A DNA stretch of 64,000 nt from an uncultured Saprospiraceae bacterium (lineage in GTDB: Bacteria; Bacteroidota; Bacteroidia; Chitinophagales; Saprospiraceae): contig CALFUK010000097.1 of NCBI GenBank assembly GCA_937929945.1, positions 1 to 64,000 on the forward strand, given 5' to 3'. The translations under genes and the position numbers were made by a program. Position 1 is the stretch's first letter. Each line of letters begins with the position of its first letter. The notes beneath the pieces are model-generated. The model saw only the letters and a list, made by a program, of their open reading frames with translations, was not told where the DNA came from and did not search any database. Positions 7,576 to 17,322 of this stretch are shown here, piece by piece.

Positions 7576-8640
7576 TTACAATTGTATATAGCTTATGCCA
7601 GTATCCACCAGAGATCCCAGGTAAATTTTGTCCTTGTAAGGCTGTACACAGGTGATTTCTACGAAGGCAGGATCAGAACTTTGGAAGTTATACTTCACCT
7701 CACCATCGCCTGTGATACCGACGATACAGCCATAATGTGTTGCTGCAGGCTGTATAGACTTTGGCAGCTTCATGATTAGATTTCTCATCCCTGGCTTTGG
7801 CATCAGGTCATCGAGCGCTGGGTCTCTGGGAGAGACTAAGGTCAACCAAAATATGCCATCCCCACCAGTCCTGATGTTATCAGGGAATCCTGGTAAATTA
7901 TCAAATACATATTCTCTTGTCCCCTTCTTGGCACCCTTCAGCCAGTACTTAGATACGCTATAGAGACCAGTCTCATTAAACAGGAGATACGATTCGTCCT
8001 CTGCCAGTGCCACACCATTAGCAAAATATAAATCGTCCAATAACCTAGAAGTAGTCTTAGTCGCGGGATCATAAGCATAGAGCGCACCGTGAGCTTGGTG
8101 CTCCATAAGGTCATGTATCACTTGATCATATCCATACTTCTCAGATGCATCAGAGAAATAGATGACGCCAGAAGAATCAATATCAAGATCATCCACAAAA
8201 CCCATCTGCTCATCCTGATAGGCATTCGTCAAGATTTCCATATCTCCTGATTGTAGATCACATCGTAATAATCCACGCTTAGCATCCGCTATGATCAGAT
8301 CACCATCAGGACTAAAGTGTAGCCCCAGGGGTCGTCCCCCAGTGTTATTAATCAGTGTCGAGGCACCTCCGCCAATGTCAAACCTCAAGATGTCTCCATC
8401 ACTCTCCCCTGCATAAATGTACTTTCCGTCAGGACTGATCACCGGTGCTTCGCAGCCAATGCATTCATCCTGCACCAAAAAGCGCATCTCATCCAAGCGC
8501 TCGTTCTTTTCAAAAGGCCCAGTGAATCCCTGACTCACAGGAGGCGTCCAAGCTACTGCGGATATGGGAGAAGGCCAGAGAACAAACAATAGAATAGCCA
8601 GTAACAATATCAAGAGTAATGCAAAGAAGATTTTTTTCAT
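7576..8640 (-). CDS. Strictosidine-synthase/SMP-30-like beta-propeller protein
   Basis: The 354-residue protein begins with a strong hydrophobic segment (residues about 3-22, then WPSPISAV), a signal anchor or signal peptide, so the domain is periplasmic or membrane-tethered. The rest resembles the strictosidine-synthase-like/SMP-30 six-bladed propeller: CEAPVISPDGKYIYAG, DDLDIDSSGVIYFSDAS, HGALYAYDP, LYFANGVAL and PGFPDNIRTGGDGIFW. Bacterial members of this fold are mostly lactonases or hydrolases, and the substrate cannot be told. It follows the SusCD pair on the same strand, but a terminator at 8829-8866 separates them. Confidence 0.8.
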   Translation of the reverse strand: MKKIFFALLLILLLAILLFVLWPSPISAVAWTPPVSQGFTGPFEKNERLDEMRFLVQDECIGCEAPVISPDGKYIYAGESDGDILRFDIGGGASTLINNTGGRPLGLHFSPDGDLIIADAKRGLLRCDLQSGDMEILTNAYQDEQMGFVDDLDIDSSGVIYFSDASEKYGYDQVIHDLMEHQAHGALYAYDPATKTTSRLLDDLYFANGVALAEDESYLLFNETGLYSVSKYWLKGAKKGTREYVFDNLPGFPDNIRTGGDGIFWLTLVSPRDPALDDLMPKPGMRNLIMKLPKSIQPAATHYGCIVGITGDGEVKYNFQSSDPAFVEITCVQPYKDKIYLGSLVDTGISYIQL

Positions 8641-8828
8641 GTGTTTAAATTCTGAGGCGAAATGCCAATCAGCAAATAACTAAGTTTACTCATCCACTTG
8701 GGTGTCTTCATTATTTACGTGATAGACTGTCAAACGTGTAGCTCTGATAAGGGACTTAAAAGAAAACAACCAACAAGTTTCTTGCTCGAATGATAGCACT
8801 GGCCAAAAGCTACTGGTCAAATTAAAAA

Positions 8829-8866
8829 TAAAAAAATCTCTCATCTACAAGACTTAGATGAGAGAT
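8829..8866 (-). terminator. Intrinsic terminator after the SusCD pair
   Basis: An 11-bp perfect inverted repeat (ATCTCTCATCT at 8836-8846, AGATGAGAGAT at 8856-8866, 9-nt loop) is followed on the minus strand by a run of seven T. It lies 27 bp past the susD-like stop. Confidence 0.9.
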
Positions 8867-8892
8867 GTCATATCATTTTACGCCATTACCTT

Positions 8893-10326
8893 TTATTGGT
8901 TGACGGGTGTCTTTGTGAATATGCCAGGATCTTCTCCCGGAGCATTTTCATTTGCATTGAGCTCTCCATCTGCATAGGGGTAGCGCTCTGGATGTACAGA
9001 TGCTGTAGCTGTATTTAATGGAAAAGGTACCAATACATCAGTATCGGACTTTCTCAATCGTCTGGCATCATCAAAGGGCATGTACTGACCAAATCCAGAT
9101 ACATATCTCTCTTCAACAATCTCTCTTAACAAGGCTCTGTCATCTGCGATTCCATCGGCATTCTCCATACCACCCGCTGCAAAATCTGCCGCTTCATAGG
9201 CCTCATAGAGATACTCCAGATCAGAGAAATTAGCATTCAGGCGACCACCACCATTGAGCCAAGCTCTGAATTCATTCAAGTGCTGTAAGCCTGTATCGAA
9301 GCCAGCAGTTCTGGCGCCAGCTTCTGCGAGAATGAGATGATTCTCTTCAAAACTGACTAATTGGTGAGCTTCTCCAGCTTCTATAATCCCTTGATTATTA
9401 CTGGCCGTATTTTCATCAATGGTGTAATACGCTGCTCTTGCAGTCTCTACCGTCTTAGCATTACCTCTGTATACCTCCGTCGAGTCTGCCAACATGAGAG
9501 ACAGATAACTTCCGACAGAACCAATATCACCAGCTCTCGAACCATCAAGGATCGTATAAAACAAATTTTGATCTCCCGTCTGAGAGTTTAAGGGTTCATA
9601 GCTCATGGTATTATCAGAACTGGAAATGCCACTCAGCGCAGCAGCATAAGCTGATGAGTAGTCACGCTTATACATGTGGTAGCGTGCCTTCAAGGTATGC
9701 GCCGCTTCCAGCCACTTTGCAGAATTACCATTGTAATAGATGTCTTGAGAAAGGCCTCTTCCAGGTGTCGAATTCAGATCACTGATGCCACTATCTAACA
9801 GACTGATCGCAGCATCTATCACAGTAATCTGCCCATCAAAGACCGGATCATCTATCTCTTCTTGATTCACTTGTGAGTAAGGTACATCTCCAAACAATGA
9901 GGCTGCTGTACCAATCGCATGTGCTTCCAAAACTTTAGATATCCCTTTTAATAGCGGATCAGCATCAGAAATATTAGCAATATGTCTGACCTGTGGGATC
10001 ACACTGATGTAAATTCGATTCCATGTCGTATTAGCCTCGGCTGTCGAGATATTATAGCCGTAAGCATTACCATAGACAGAAGCATAACCAATCAGCTGAC
10101 CGCTCCACATACCTGCCATTCGATTCGCATGTCCGGCTTGTGCCAGTGCATTAGCTAACTGTGCACCTGTCAAAAATAAAGCTGCATCTACCTCTTCTAT
10201 GACCAGACCATTTGGGTCATCATTGATATCCTCTACAATGCTCTCACAAGAGACCATCAGCAATGCTATCGCAAAGAATAATCCTTTATATATATTTTTT
10301 ATTAGATTCATTTTAAGCAAATTCAT
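8893..10326 (-). CDS. SusD/RagB-type outer-membrane lipoprotein
   Basis: This 477-residue protein is the surface lipoprotein partner of the upstream SusC-like channel and would bind an oligomeric nutrient before import. A lipoprotein signal ends in LLMVSC, with Cys near residue 27. The following INDDPNG and GAQLANALAQAG are typical of the SusD-like group with TPR-like helices. The pair is spaced 2 bp from the TonB receptor. The nearby Met codons at 10326 and 10311 are both possible starts. No glycoside hydrolase, peptidase or regulator is linked, so the substrate cannot be named. Confidence 0.9.
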   Translation of the reverse strand: MNLLKMNLIKNIYKGLFFAIALLMVSCESIVEDINDDPNGLVIEEVDAALFLTGAQLANALAQAGHANRMAGMWSGQLIGYASVYGNAYGYNISTAEANTTWNRIYISVIPQVRHIANISDADPLLKGISKVLEAHAIGTAASLFGDVPYSQVNQEEIDDPVFDGQITVIDAAISLLDSGISDLNSTPGRGLSQDIYYNGNSAKWLEAAHTLKARYHMYKRDYSSAYAAALSGISSSDNTMSYEPLNSQTGDQNLFYTILDGSRAGDIGSVGSYLSLMLADSTEVYRGNAKTVETARAAYYTIDENTASNNQGIIEAGEAHQLVSFEENHLILAEAGARTAGFDTGLQHLNEFRAWLNGGGRLNANFSDLEYLYEAYEAADFAAGGMENADGIADDRALLREIVEERYVSGFGQYMPFDDARRLRKSDTDVLVPFPLNTATASVHPERYPYADGELNANENAPGEDPGIFTKTPVNQ

Positions 10327-10328
10327 GA

Positions 10329-13300
10329 TTAATAATTGATCGTTAATGAGAACACGAATGAGCGTGTACTCGGATTGGTGAAATAATCCAGCCCTGCGCC
10401 ATTCCCGACACCAGTCTGGTTAATCTCTGGATCCACTCCAGGAATACTATCCCAAAGCACGAGATTACGTCCGGCAAATGCAAGATCCACAGAGCCTAAT
10501 TTGGCCTTGTCTTGTAGCCAGTCACTCTTAATAGAGTAGCCTATAGAAAGCTCTCTGAATCTGGTGAATGTGGCATCATACAAAGAAAAATTATAAGCTT
10601 GTCCATCACCAAATCCTCCTCCAATACCTGTGCGATACCAGCTTTCGTCTAAAAGCACATCGCCACCTCCAAAATTTTGAATGTTGCCTCTGACAGTCGT
10701 ACCTGATGGTATCACATTTCCACCATAATTCACTAAGTCTTGTGTCAATGTGACTCTATTCGCCGTAATCGCTGTCGTGCCAAATCTATTTAAGACGTGT
10801 AAAGTTCTAGGCATAAAATCACCTCCTTGAGAGTGCTCGACCAGCACATTGAGGGCAATGCCTTTATAGTTAGCTCTGATACCAAGACCTCCTCTCCAAT
10901 CAGGATTAGGATCTCCCAAAACGATAGGACTAAGCGTGATCTGAGGGAATCCATTGTCATCTAACATGAATGAACCATCGGCATTAGTCTGAGACCCTGT
11001 CCCATACAATACGCCAATGGGATGTCCCTCTATTGCTCTCGAGCTAACAGATCCTCCCGAGAGATCGATGGTTTCTGTCCCGGCGAGATTCGTGACTAAA
11101 TTTCGGTTAGTCGCCCAGTTAGCGTACATGCCTATGTCCCAATCGCTATTTCTCAAAATAGAATAATCAATATCTGTTTCAAATCCTTTATTCTCCATAT
11201 CGGCCGAATTAAGCCTTTGTGAATCATAGCCGAATGATGGTGTCAACTGTGCTGGGATAATGATACCATCAATCTTATTTTGATAGTAGGTCATCCCTAC
11301 TGTCAGTCTGTCCTGAAAGAACCTAAGATCAGCTCCAATCTCCCATTCTGTCTTAATCTCTGGTTGTAAATCCGGATTACCTCGATCATCGTCTAGTCTA
11401 AATCCACCACCAAATAAACTAATGTCGAGCGGATCACTATACGTACTGTAAGAGAATCCACCTTCTGCTAATGTCTGTGCCACATGTACAGGTGGCGCTA
11501 TACCCACCTTACCGAAAGAGGCACGAAGTTTTCCAAATGATATTGGCCCGTCACTACTGAATCCTGCCATTTTAGTGAACTGCCACGCAACGTCTGCCGA
11601 CGGATAAAAGAAAGTCTTATTAGCTGTAGATGAAGCTTCGAGTGCTCCACCGAGATTCACAAACAACTGATCATACAAGTCAAAGTTAAATGATCCATAA
11701 CCTCTATTGGTCCTTCTGTTGGATAAGAATCTACCTACTGTAGACGATTCAGCAGCAGAGTTAAGGTCAAAGGTTTGCTTATCAGTATTCACTTGGAAGC
11801 CATTGATCCCTTGCGAATTTCTTCGGTATCGACGATCATTCAAATTCCAACCGACTGTGGCCTGTAAGCCGATGTCAGATGTGAGGTCAAAATTACCTCT
11901 CACGATCGCATCAAAATTGATTTCTTGATTTCTGATCAAATCTTCTCCTAAATCACCAACCGATCCATTGCCAGCAGAACCGATGGGATAATAATACAGC
12001 CTCTTATCACCATATGTATCTATACCTCCTCTAAGGGTCACAGTCAGATTACTAGTCGGCAGAATATTGATCTCGGGAGCAAATATGAATCGATCCACTG
12101 CTGTCGATGATTCTTGCTCGAAGATGGTCCACAGCGGATTATTGTAAATTGGGTTTGGGTTATTCCCCAAGTATCTTCGATAAGACCTATGACGATTAAA
12201 TGTGGGAACACCTGGCTCTGCAAAATAAGTACCACGGTAATCTCTGGTATCAAAATCTGGTGGAGTTCTTAACAGTCCTAACAGAAGTCCAGCCGTGTTT
12301 GAACTTTGCTGTATCCGATTCGATTTGATGTTAGAATAACTTGCTTTTGATGATACGTTCAGCCATTCAGTGAAAAAATATTTATTGTTTAATCTAAGGT
12401 TTGTCCGATCATAGTCAGAGTTTTTAATGATTCCTTCCTGATCCAATCTTCCCATGCTAAAGAAGAAATTAGACTTGTCATTACCGCCACTGATAGACAA
12501 GTCATGCTGTAAGAATCCGCCCGTCTGAAATGCTGCATCCCAGTTAGAGTCTACGAAAATGTCTCTGGAGTTTTTCGATTCGTAAGGATAGTATCGCGTA
12601 CCATCTTCTGCTTCAAAAAATTGACCAGATTCATCAAATGCATCTGCGCCTCCTGCTCTATCTGGAATGTAATCGCCCCATGACTCTGCCCTTGTCGCTG
12701 AGTACGATCCGCCTCTACCTTGCCCCCAGGTGGTCTGTAGTGGATATCTCTTATTCACTTCATCCATTGACATGGTCGCCTTATAGCTGATCTTAGGCTT
12801 ACCTGCTTTACCACTTTTTGTCGTGATCACTAACACTCCATTAGCAGCACGTGAGCCCCATAGTGCGGCTGCTGATGCACCTTTTAGGACTTGCACGCTC
12901 TCAATGTCATTCGCATTGATGTCATTGAGTCTGGACTGCTGTGATACACCTCCGAATCGACCAGCACCTCTGACCCCACTGCTGTAATTAGTCGAATTAC
13001 TGATGGGGATACCATCGAGTATGATCAGTGGTGAAGAAGATCCAGTGATGGTGTTAGCTCCTCTGATCTTAATTGTCGAGCCAGCTCCAGGATCACCATT
13101 AGATCTGTTGATTTGGACATTAGATGCTTTTGCACCTAGTGAGTTTAGTAAGTTGACCTCTCCCGATCTTTGAATATTTGCAGGATCGACCGATACTGAT
13201 GTCGAGCCAGTCTCATCTTTCTTCTGGGTAAAGCCTAAAGCAGTGACAACAACTTCATCAAGAATCTGACCATCTTCACGTACAGTGAAATCGATTGTTG

Positions 13301-13562
13301 TTCTCGCACCAACGATCTCTGTCATTGTCTCATAGCCGATGTAGGAAATTTCAAGTACAGATTCTGTGCCTGCTACCATGAGGCTGTAGTTTCCATCGAT
13401 ATCGGTGACTGTCCCATTAGATGTTCCAGCTTCAATAACATTAGCCCCGATCAAGCCGATGCCGTCCGAGTCAGTGATGTTGCCTTGAATGGTCATCTGA
13501 GCATACATGCAGGTGCTCATAGCCATTAAAAAGACAAAGCAAATTTGAATTTTACTCTTCAT
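10329..13562 (-). CDS. SusC/RagA-type TonB-dependent outer-membrane transporter
   Basis: A 1077-residue TonB-linked outer-membrane protein. In order: signal peptide (to about residue 21, ending MYAQ), a carboxypeptidase-regulatory-like domain (TIQGNITDSDGIGLIGANVI, about 23-105), a plug domain with the SusC-type block AALWGSRAANGVLVITTKSG near 235-255, and a long beta-barrel ending in an aromatic residue (FSLTINY). It imports ligand captured by the adjacent SusD-like lipoprotein. The length is normal for the family. Confidence 0.95.
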   Translation of the reverse strand: MKSKIQICFVFLMAMSTCMYAQMTIQGNITDSDGIGLIGANVIEAGTSNGTVTDIDGNYSLMVAGTESVLEISYIGYETMTEIVGARTTIDFTVREDGQILDEVVVTALGFTQKKDETGSTSVSVDPANIQRSGEVNLLNSLGAKASNVQINRSNGDPGAGSTIKIRGANTITGSSSPLIILDGIPISNSTNYSSGVRGAGRFGGVSQQSRLNDINANDIESVQVLKGASAAALWGSRAANGVLVITTKSGKAGKPKISYKATMSMDEVNKRYPLQTTWGQGRGGSYSATRAESWGDYIPDRAGGADAFDESGQFFEAEDGTRYYPYESKNSRDIFVDSNWDAAFQTGGFLQHDLSISGGNDKSNFFFSMGRLDQEGIIKNSDYDRTNLRLNNKYFFTEWLNVSSKASYSNIKSNRIQQSSNTAGLLLGLLRTPPDFDTRDYRGTYFAEPGVPTFNRHRSYRRYLGNNPNPIYNNPLWTIFEQESSTAVDRFIFAPEINILPTSNLTVTLRGGIDTYGDKRLYYYPIGSAGNGSVGDLGEDLIRNQEINFDAIVRGNFDLTSDIGLQATVGWNLNDRRYRRNSQGINGFQVNTDKQTFDLNSAAESSTVGRFLSNRRTNRGYGSFNFDLYDQLFVNLGGALEASSTANKTFFYPSADVAWQFTKMAGFSSDGPISFGKLRASFGKVGIAPPVHVAQTLAEGGFSYSTYSDPLDISLFGGGFRLDDDRGNPDLQPEIKTEWEIGADLRFFQDRLTVGMTYYQNKIDGIIIPAQLTPSFGYDSQRLNSADMENKGFETDIDYSILRNSDWDIGMYANWATNRNLVTNLAGTETIDLSGGSVSSRAIEGHPIGVLYGTGSQTNADGSFMLDDNGFPQITLSPIVLGDPNPDWRGGLGIRANYKGIALNVLVEHSQGGDFMPRTLHVLNRFGTTAITANRVTLTQDLVNYGGNVIPSGTTVRGNIQNFGGGDVLLDESWYRTGIGGGFGDGQAYNFSLYDATFTRFRELSIGYSIKSDWLQDKAKLGSVDLAFAGRNLVLWDSIPGVDPEINQTGVGNGAGLDYFTNPSTRSFVFSLTINY

Positions 13563-13808
13563 AGATTGATAGTTTTTATTAGTAATGCACTCAAAATTTA
13601 GTCATAAATATTCAAACCAGCAGCATCATACCTGAATTGATGCAAAGGAACTTATCTAATGTAATCATATAGGATTGATAAAGCTTTAGGCAAAATGAGG
13701 ACTCTACATGCCATTAAGATGAAAACTAAATGAGGTGATTTCTATAAGGGTATACTTACAAAGTCAACACTATCCGTACTTTTAGTTTGTACTAAATGTA
13801 AATCTTGA

Positions 13809-14574
13809 ATGATAGCTTCAACCTTAAAAACCATTCTATTAAGCATAGCTTGCTTAATAAGCTTTGAGTCCTTCTCCCAAACGATTGCCACTCCTAAACG
13901 CATACTGTTCGTCGGTAACAGTTATACCTATCAATGGAGTTTGCCACAAACGGTCGAGGATATGGCTCGCAAAACAAATCAGTCATTGATTATTCAACAT
14001 TCTACAGCGGGTGGAGCTAACTGGGGCCATCATTGGCGAGGAGAGCGAGGACTACAGACAAAACAAATCATCAAAGAGGGCAAGTTTGACATTGTCATCT
14101 TACAGAACCACAGTCTACGGGCGATAGAAGCACCTGATAGTCTTCATCACTATGGAGAAAAATTCAATCAATTAATCAGACGATCTGGGGCAACCCCTAT
14201 GCTCTATATGACCTGGGCCAGAGAATGGAATCCTTTGATGATCGAGACCATAGCTAAAGAGTATGAAGCTCTGGGTAAAGAGATTGATGCCTTCGTCGTA
14301 CCTGTCGGTAGGATCTGGCAGAAAGCCAGGCTCCTCAGACCCGATCTCAATCTGTATGCCAAAGACGGCAGCCATCAGTCTCCGACGGGTATGTATCTGA
14401 ACTGCCTGTGCCTTCTACTCGGCGGTGACAAGTGAGAGCCCTATAGGATTGACGAGCCGAATCTATACAGAGGATATCAATGGTCAGAGAGTCTATCTGA
14501 ATATCCAGGACCCGCATGATGCAGCATTTTGCCAAGAACTATCACATAGCTTTATGAATAAGTTATTGGACTGA
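13809..14574 (+). pseudogene. SGNH/GDSL-like hydrolase with a one-base frameshift
   Basis: The open frame 13809-14435 encodes 208 residues with a signal peptide and SGNH blocks: FVGNSYT (nucleophile Ser38), GGANWGHHW, ILQNHS and DGSHQSPTGMYL (Asp/His pair). After MYL the frame runs into NCLCLLLGGDK and stops. Reading from 14401 in the +1 frame gives TACAFYSAVTSESPIGLTSR, then about 38 more residues ending HSFMNKLLD before a stop at 14572-14574. SPTGxYLxA..FY.A is the normal continuation of this family. One extra A in CTGAACT (14397-14403) explains it. The full product would be about 254 residues. All catalytic residues precede the shift, so the short form might keep some fold. Confidence 0.75.
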
Positions 14575-14714
14575 CCTTTCATTCACTCTAATTTTTAACC
14601 GCGAGTAAAATGAAAATTTCAGTATTTGCTACTTTCATTATCTTGAAATAAGCTATATATTTGAAAAAACTATACTCAGAGTTAAATTTTTGAAAAACCT
14701 AAATACATAGACAC

Positions 14715-16523
14715 ATGGCAAAATATATGAGCATGGAGAACCTCAGGTTCTTACTAAATGAAGTTCATGATATCAAAGAAGTCCTGGCATTTGATAAATA
14801 TGAGGACTATGATGAAGAGTCAGTCAATATCTTAATGGACTCCATCAAGGATTATTGCGACAAAGAATACTATCCTGTCTTCAGAGAAATGGATGAAGAT
14901 CCTGCCAGAATGGATAATGGTGGTATCTATGTCCACCCTGCCGTGGGTAAAGCCATCAAATATGCCGGAGAAAATGGAATGATCGGCGCACAATTCAGCT
15001 ATGATGACGGCGGCCAGCAGATGCCCATCATGCTATATACGTCTCTATCACACATCCAGGCAGCCGCGAATAATAACATTGGAGGCTACGCAGGACTGAC
15101 AGCTGGTGCTGCAGGCCTCATTCTCTCCTTCGGCTCACAAGAACTAAAAGATAAATATGTACCTAAGATGCTCTCAGGAGCCTGGGGTGGCACCATGTGT
15201 CTGACAGAGCCACAAGCAGGTAGCTCTCTCTCTGACATCAGCTCATCAGCCACTCCACAAGAGGATGGCTCATACAAGATCAAAGGACAAAAGATCTATA
15301 TTTCAGGCGGAGACCACGAGTACTGTGATAATTTCGTCCACCTTTATTTAGCCAGAATCGATGGTGCTCCAGAAGGGACAAAAGGTATATCACTATTCGT
15401 CGTACCTAAGTTCAGAGAAGATGATCAAGGTAATCTCGAATCCAATGACGTAACGACTGCAGGTGACTTCCAGAAAGTAGGTCAAAAAGGATATTGCACC
15501 ACTCATCTTATCTTGGGAGAAAAAGACAGCTGTCAAGGATGGCTTGTCGGAGCCCCAAATAAAGGTTTGAGCTACATGTTCCAAATGATGAACGGAGCTA
15601 GAATCGATGTCGGTATGACAGCAGCATCTGTAGCTACAGCAGCCTACTATGCCTCTTTAGAATATGCTAATGAGAGACCACAGGGCAGAAAACTCAGCTC
15701 TGATGGATCTAAGGATGCTAACCAGGAGCAGACCATGATCATCAATCATCCTGATGTCAGAAGACTACTACTCTCACAGAAGGCACTGGCAGAAGCATCA
15801 GTGAGCATCTTACTACGATGCTCCAAACTGGAGGATATCATTCTGACATCTGAAGGTGAAGAAAAAGAAAATGCCCACGACCTTTTAGAATGGCTCACAC
15901 CAATCGCTAAGACTTATCCAAGTGAATTCGGAATCAAGTCCGTCAGTAATGGCCTCCAGGTACTTGGTGGAGCCGGATTCTGCAGTGAGTATATCCTCCA
16001 GCAGTATTACAGAGACATCAGGATCATGTCGATCTATGAGGGGACCACTGGTATCCAGTCGTTAGACCTGCTCGGCAGAAAGTCCACCATCAAAAATGGA
16101 AAAGCACTTCAGCTGGTCGCTGCAGAAATCAAGGAAGCGATAGAAGCAGCCATGACCTATGATGAACTGAAGCCATACGCACAGACCCTCGGCTCTAAGC
16201 TACAGGAGATGCAGGAAATCATCATGAATTTGATGCAGTACGCTATGAAAGGTGACTATGAGAGATTCTTATCTGATGCGACTATATTCATGAACTATGC
16301 CAGCCACGTGGTTGTCGCATGGCACTGGTTGGAGATGGCTACTAAAGCTAAGCAAGCCCTGGTAACCGGTAACCTGAGCTTCCAAGAAGAGTTCTATCAG
16401 AGTAAAATCCATACCATGAAGTACTTCTTTAAGTATGAGCTGCCACTGACAGCAGGATGGAAAGAGACCTTGCTCAGCCAAGAAGTCGTGACAATTATGA
16501 AAGAGAAAGAACTGATCTCTTAG
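14715..16523 (+). CDS. Acyl-CoA dehydrogenase (600-residue class)
   Basis: This 602-residue FAD-dependent acyl-CoA dehydrogenase catalyses the first step of fatty-acid beta-oxidation or a related acyl-CoA oxidation. Visible blocks are MCLTEPQAGSSLSDI (FAD/substrate binding), IKGQKIYISGG, the C-terminal RDIRIMSIYEGTTGIQSLDL with the catalytic-base Glu in YEG, and a helical extension of about 130 residues typical of the long AcdC-type members. Substrate range cannot be judged. The SCP2-like gene 40 bp downstream is probably co-transcribed and may supply lipid binding. Confidence 0.9.
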   Translation: MAKYMSMENLRFLLNEVHDIKEVLAFDKYEDYDEESVNILMDSIKDYCDKEYYPVFREMDEDPARMDNGGIYVHPAVGKAIKYAGENGMIGAQFSYDDGGQQMPIMLYTSLSHIQAAANNNIGGYAGLTAGAAGLILSFGSQELKDKYVPKMLSGAWGGTMCLTEPQAGSSLSDISSSATPQEDGSYKIKGQKIYISGGDHEYCDNFVHLYLARIDGAPEGTKGISLFVVPKFREDDQGNLESNDVTTAGDFQKVGQKGYCTTHLILGEKDSCQGWLVGAPNKGLSYMFQMMNGARIDVGMTAASVATAAYYASLEYANERPQGRKLSSDGSKDANQEQTMIINHPDVRRLLLSQKALAEASVSILLRCSKLEDIILTSEGEEKENAHDLLEWLTPIAKTYPSEFGIKSVSNGLQVLGGAGFCSEYILQQYYRDIRIMSIYEGTTGIQSLDLLGRKSTIKNGKALQLVAAEIKEAIEAAMTYDELKPYAQTLGSKLQEMQEIIMNLMQYAMKGDYERFLSDATIFMNYASHVVVAWHWLEMATKAKQALVTGNLSFQEEFYQSKIHTMKYFFKYELPLTAGWKETLLSQEVVTIMKEKELIS

Positions 16524-16563
16524 TAATTGCGTTATTTTTAATACACAAAAAAATATTACAAAC

Positions 16564-16857
16564 ATGATAGATACCATAATAGCAAAAATCAAAGAGCAAG
16601 CTATAGCTGCAGCTCCAATCGGTGATACACTTAAGTTTGTCTTGGATGATAAGACGGTCTTTCTGGACGGGACAGGAGATGCGAATGTAGTGACAGAAGA
16701 AGATAAAGAAGCATCTTGCACCATTACTACTTCCGCTGATACCTTCGCAGAACTTCAGAGTGGAGATCTTAATCCTATGGGAGCCGTGATGTCTGGTAAA
16801 GTAAAGATTGCTGGAGATATGGGACTAGCGATGAAGCTGCAGTCTCTTCTCGGATAA
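16564..16857 (+). CDS. SCP2 sterol-binding-domain protein
   Basis: A 97-residue protein made only of an SCP2-type lipid-binding domain. Markers are LKFVLDDKTVFLDGTG, CTITTSADTFAELQSGDLNP and the end GAVMSGKVKIAGDMGLAMKL, where the SGKxKIxGD block is characteristic. Such stand-alone domains are thought to carry acyl-CoA or other lipids. The gene follows an acyl-CoA dehydrogenase and ends just before an intrinsic terminator, which suggests a two-gene lipid-oxidation operon. Confidence 0.9.
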   Translation: MIDTIIAKIKEQAIAAAPIGDTLKFVLDDKTVFLDGTGDANVVTEEDKEASCTITTSADTFAELQSGDLNPMGAVMSGKVKIAGDMGLAMKLQSLLG

Positions 16858-16884
16858 TCACCAACAGAAACATACAGAAATAGA

Positions 16885-16914
16885 AGCCAGAATCTTACCG
16901 TTCTGGCTTTTTTT
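16885..16914 (+). terminator. Intrinsic terminator after the acyl-CoA dehydrogenase operon
   Basis: AGCCAGAA (16885-16892) and TTCTGGCT (16901-16908) form a perfect 8-bp stem with an 8-nt loop, followed by a T run to 16914. Confidence 0.9.
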
Positions 16915-17039
16915 ATGGCCTAAAGTCACATTCCAATACAAATAGCGGAAATTTCACAAGTCTAAGACCATAGTTTGCACCATCTTAGCGTTAGAATATG
17001 TATCGGTTTGATATCTTAGTATTCAAAAAAATCATCATA

Positions 17040-17322
17040 TGAAACGCCTATTATGCAGATAAGTAACAATCCCAAGTGCAGGATTACATATACTTAGTTG
17101 CAAATTGGCATTTCATCTTGACATTTAAATAGATGAAGCGTCTATGATGCGGGTGATTATGCTCCTCAAGTGGAGGATAAATCTTAGTTATCTACTGACA
17201 GTCATTCAGTTATATAATTTAAACATATGAAGCGTCTTTGACGCGGATAATTATGCCTCCTAAGTAGAGGAATAAAACCACGTTATCTGCTGATAGTCAT
17301 TCAGTTACACAATTTATACATA
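17040..17322 (+). repeat. Three tandem 94-bp repeat units
   Basis: Units start at 17040, 17134 and 17228, each with TGAARCG, and run 94, 94 and 95 bp; the last ends at the start codon of the surface-protein gene. The units at 17134 and 17228 are close copies. Shared landmarks are GCGTCTWTGAYGC near the unit start, a CCT..AGG pair, then CTGAyAGTCATTCAGTT and AATTTAWACATA at the end. The first unit is more diverged and is closer to the unit at 21267. Short inverted repeats occur in each good unit: GCGTC/GACGC (G-T pair kept as GATGC in one copy), CCTC/GAGG, and CTGA/TCAG. This fills most of the 400-bp space between the terminator and the next gene. Confidence 0.8.
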
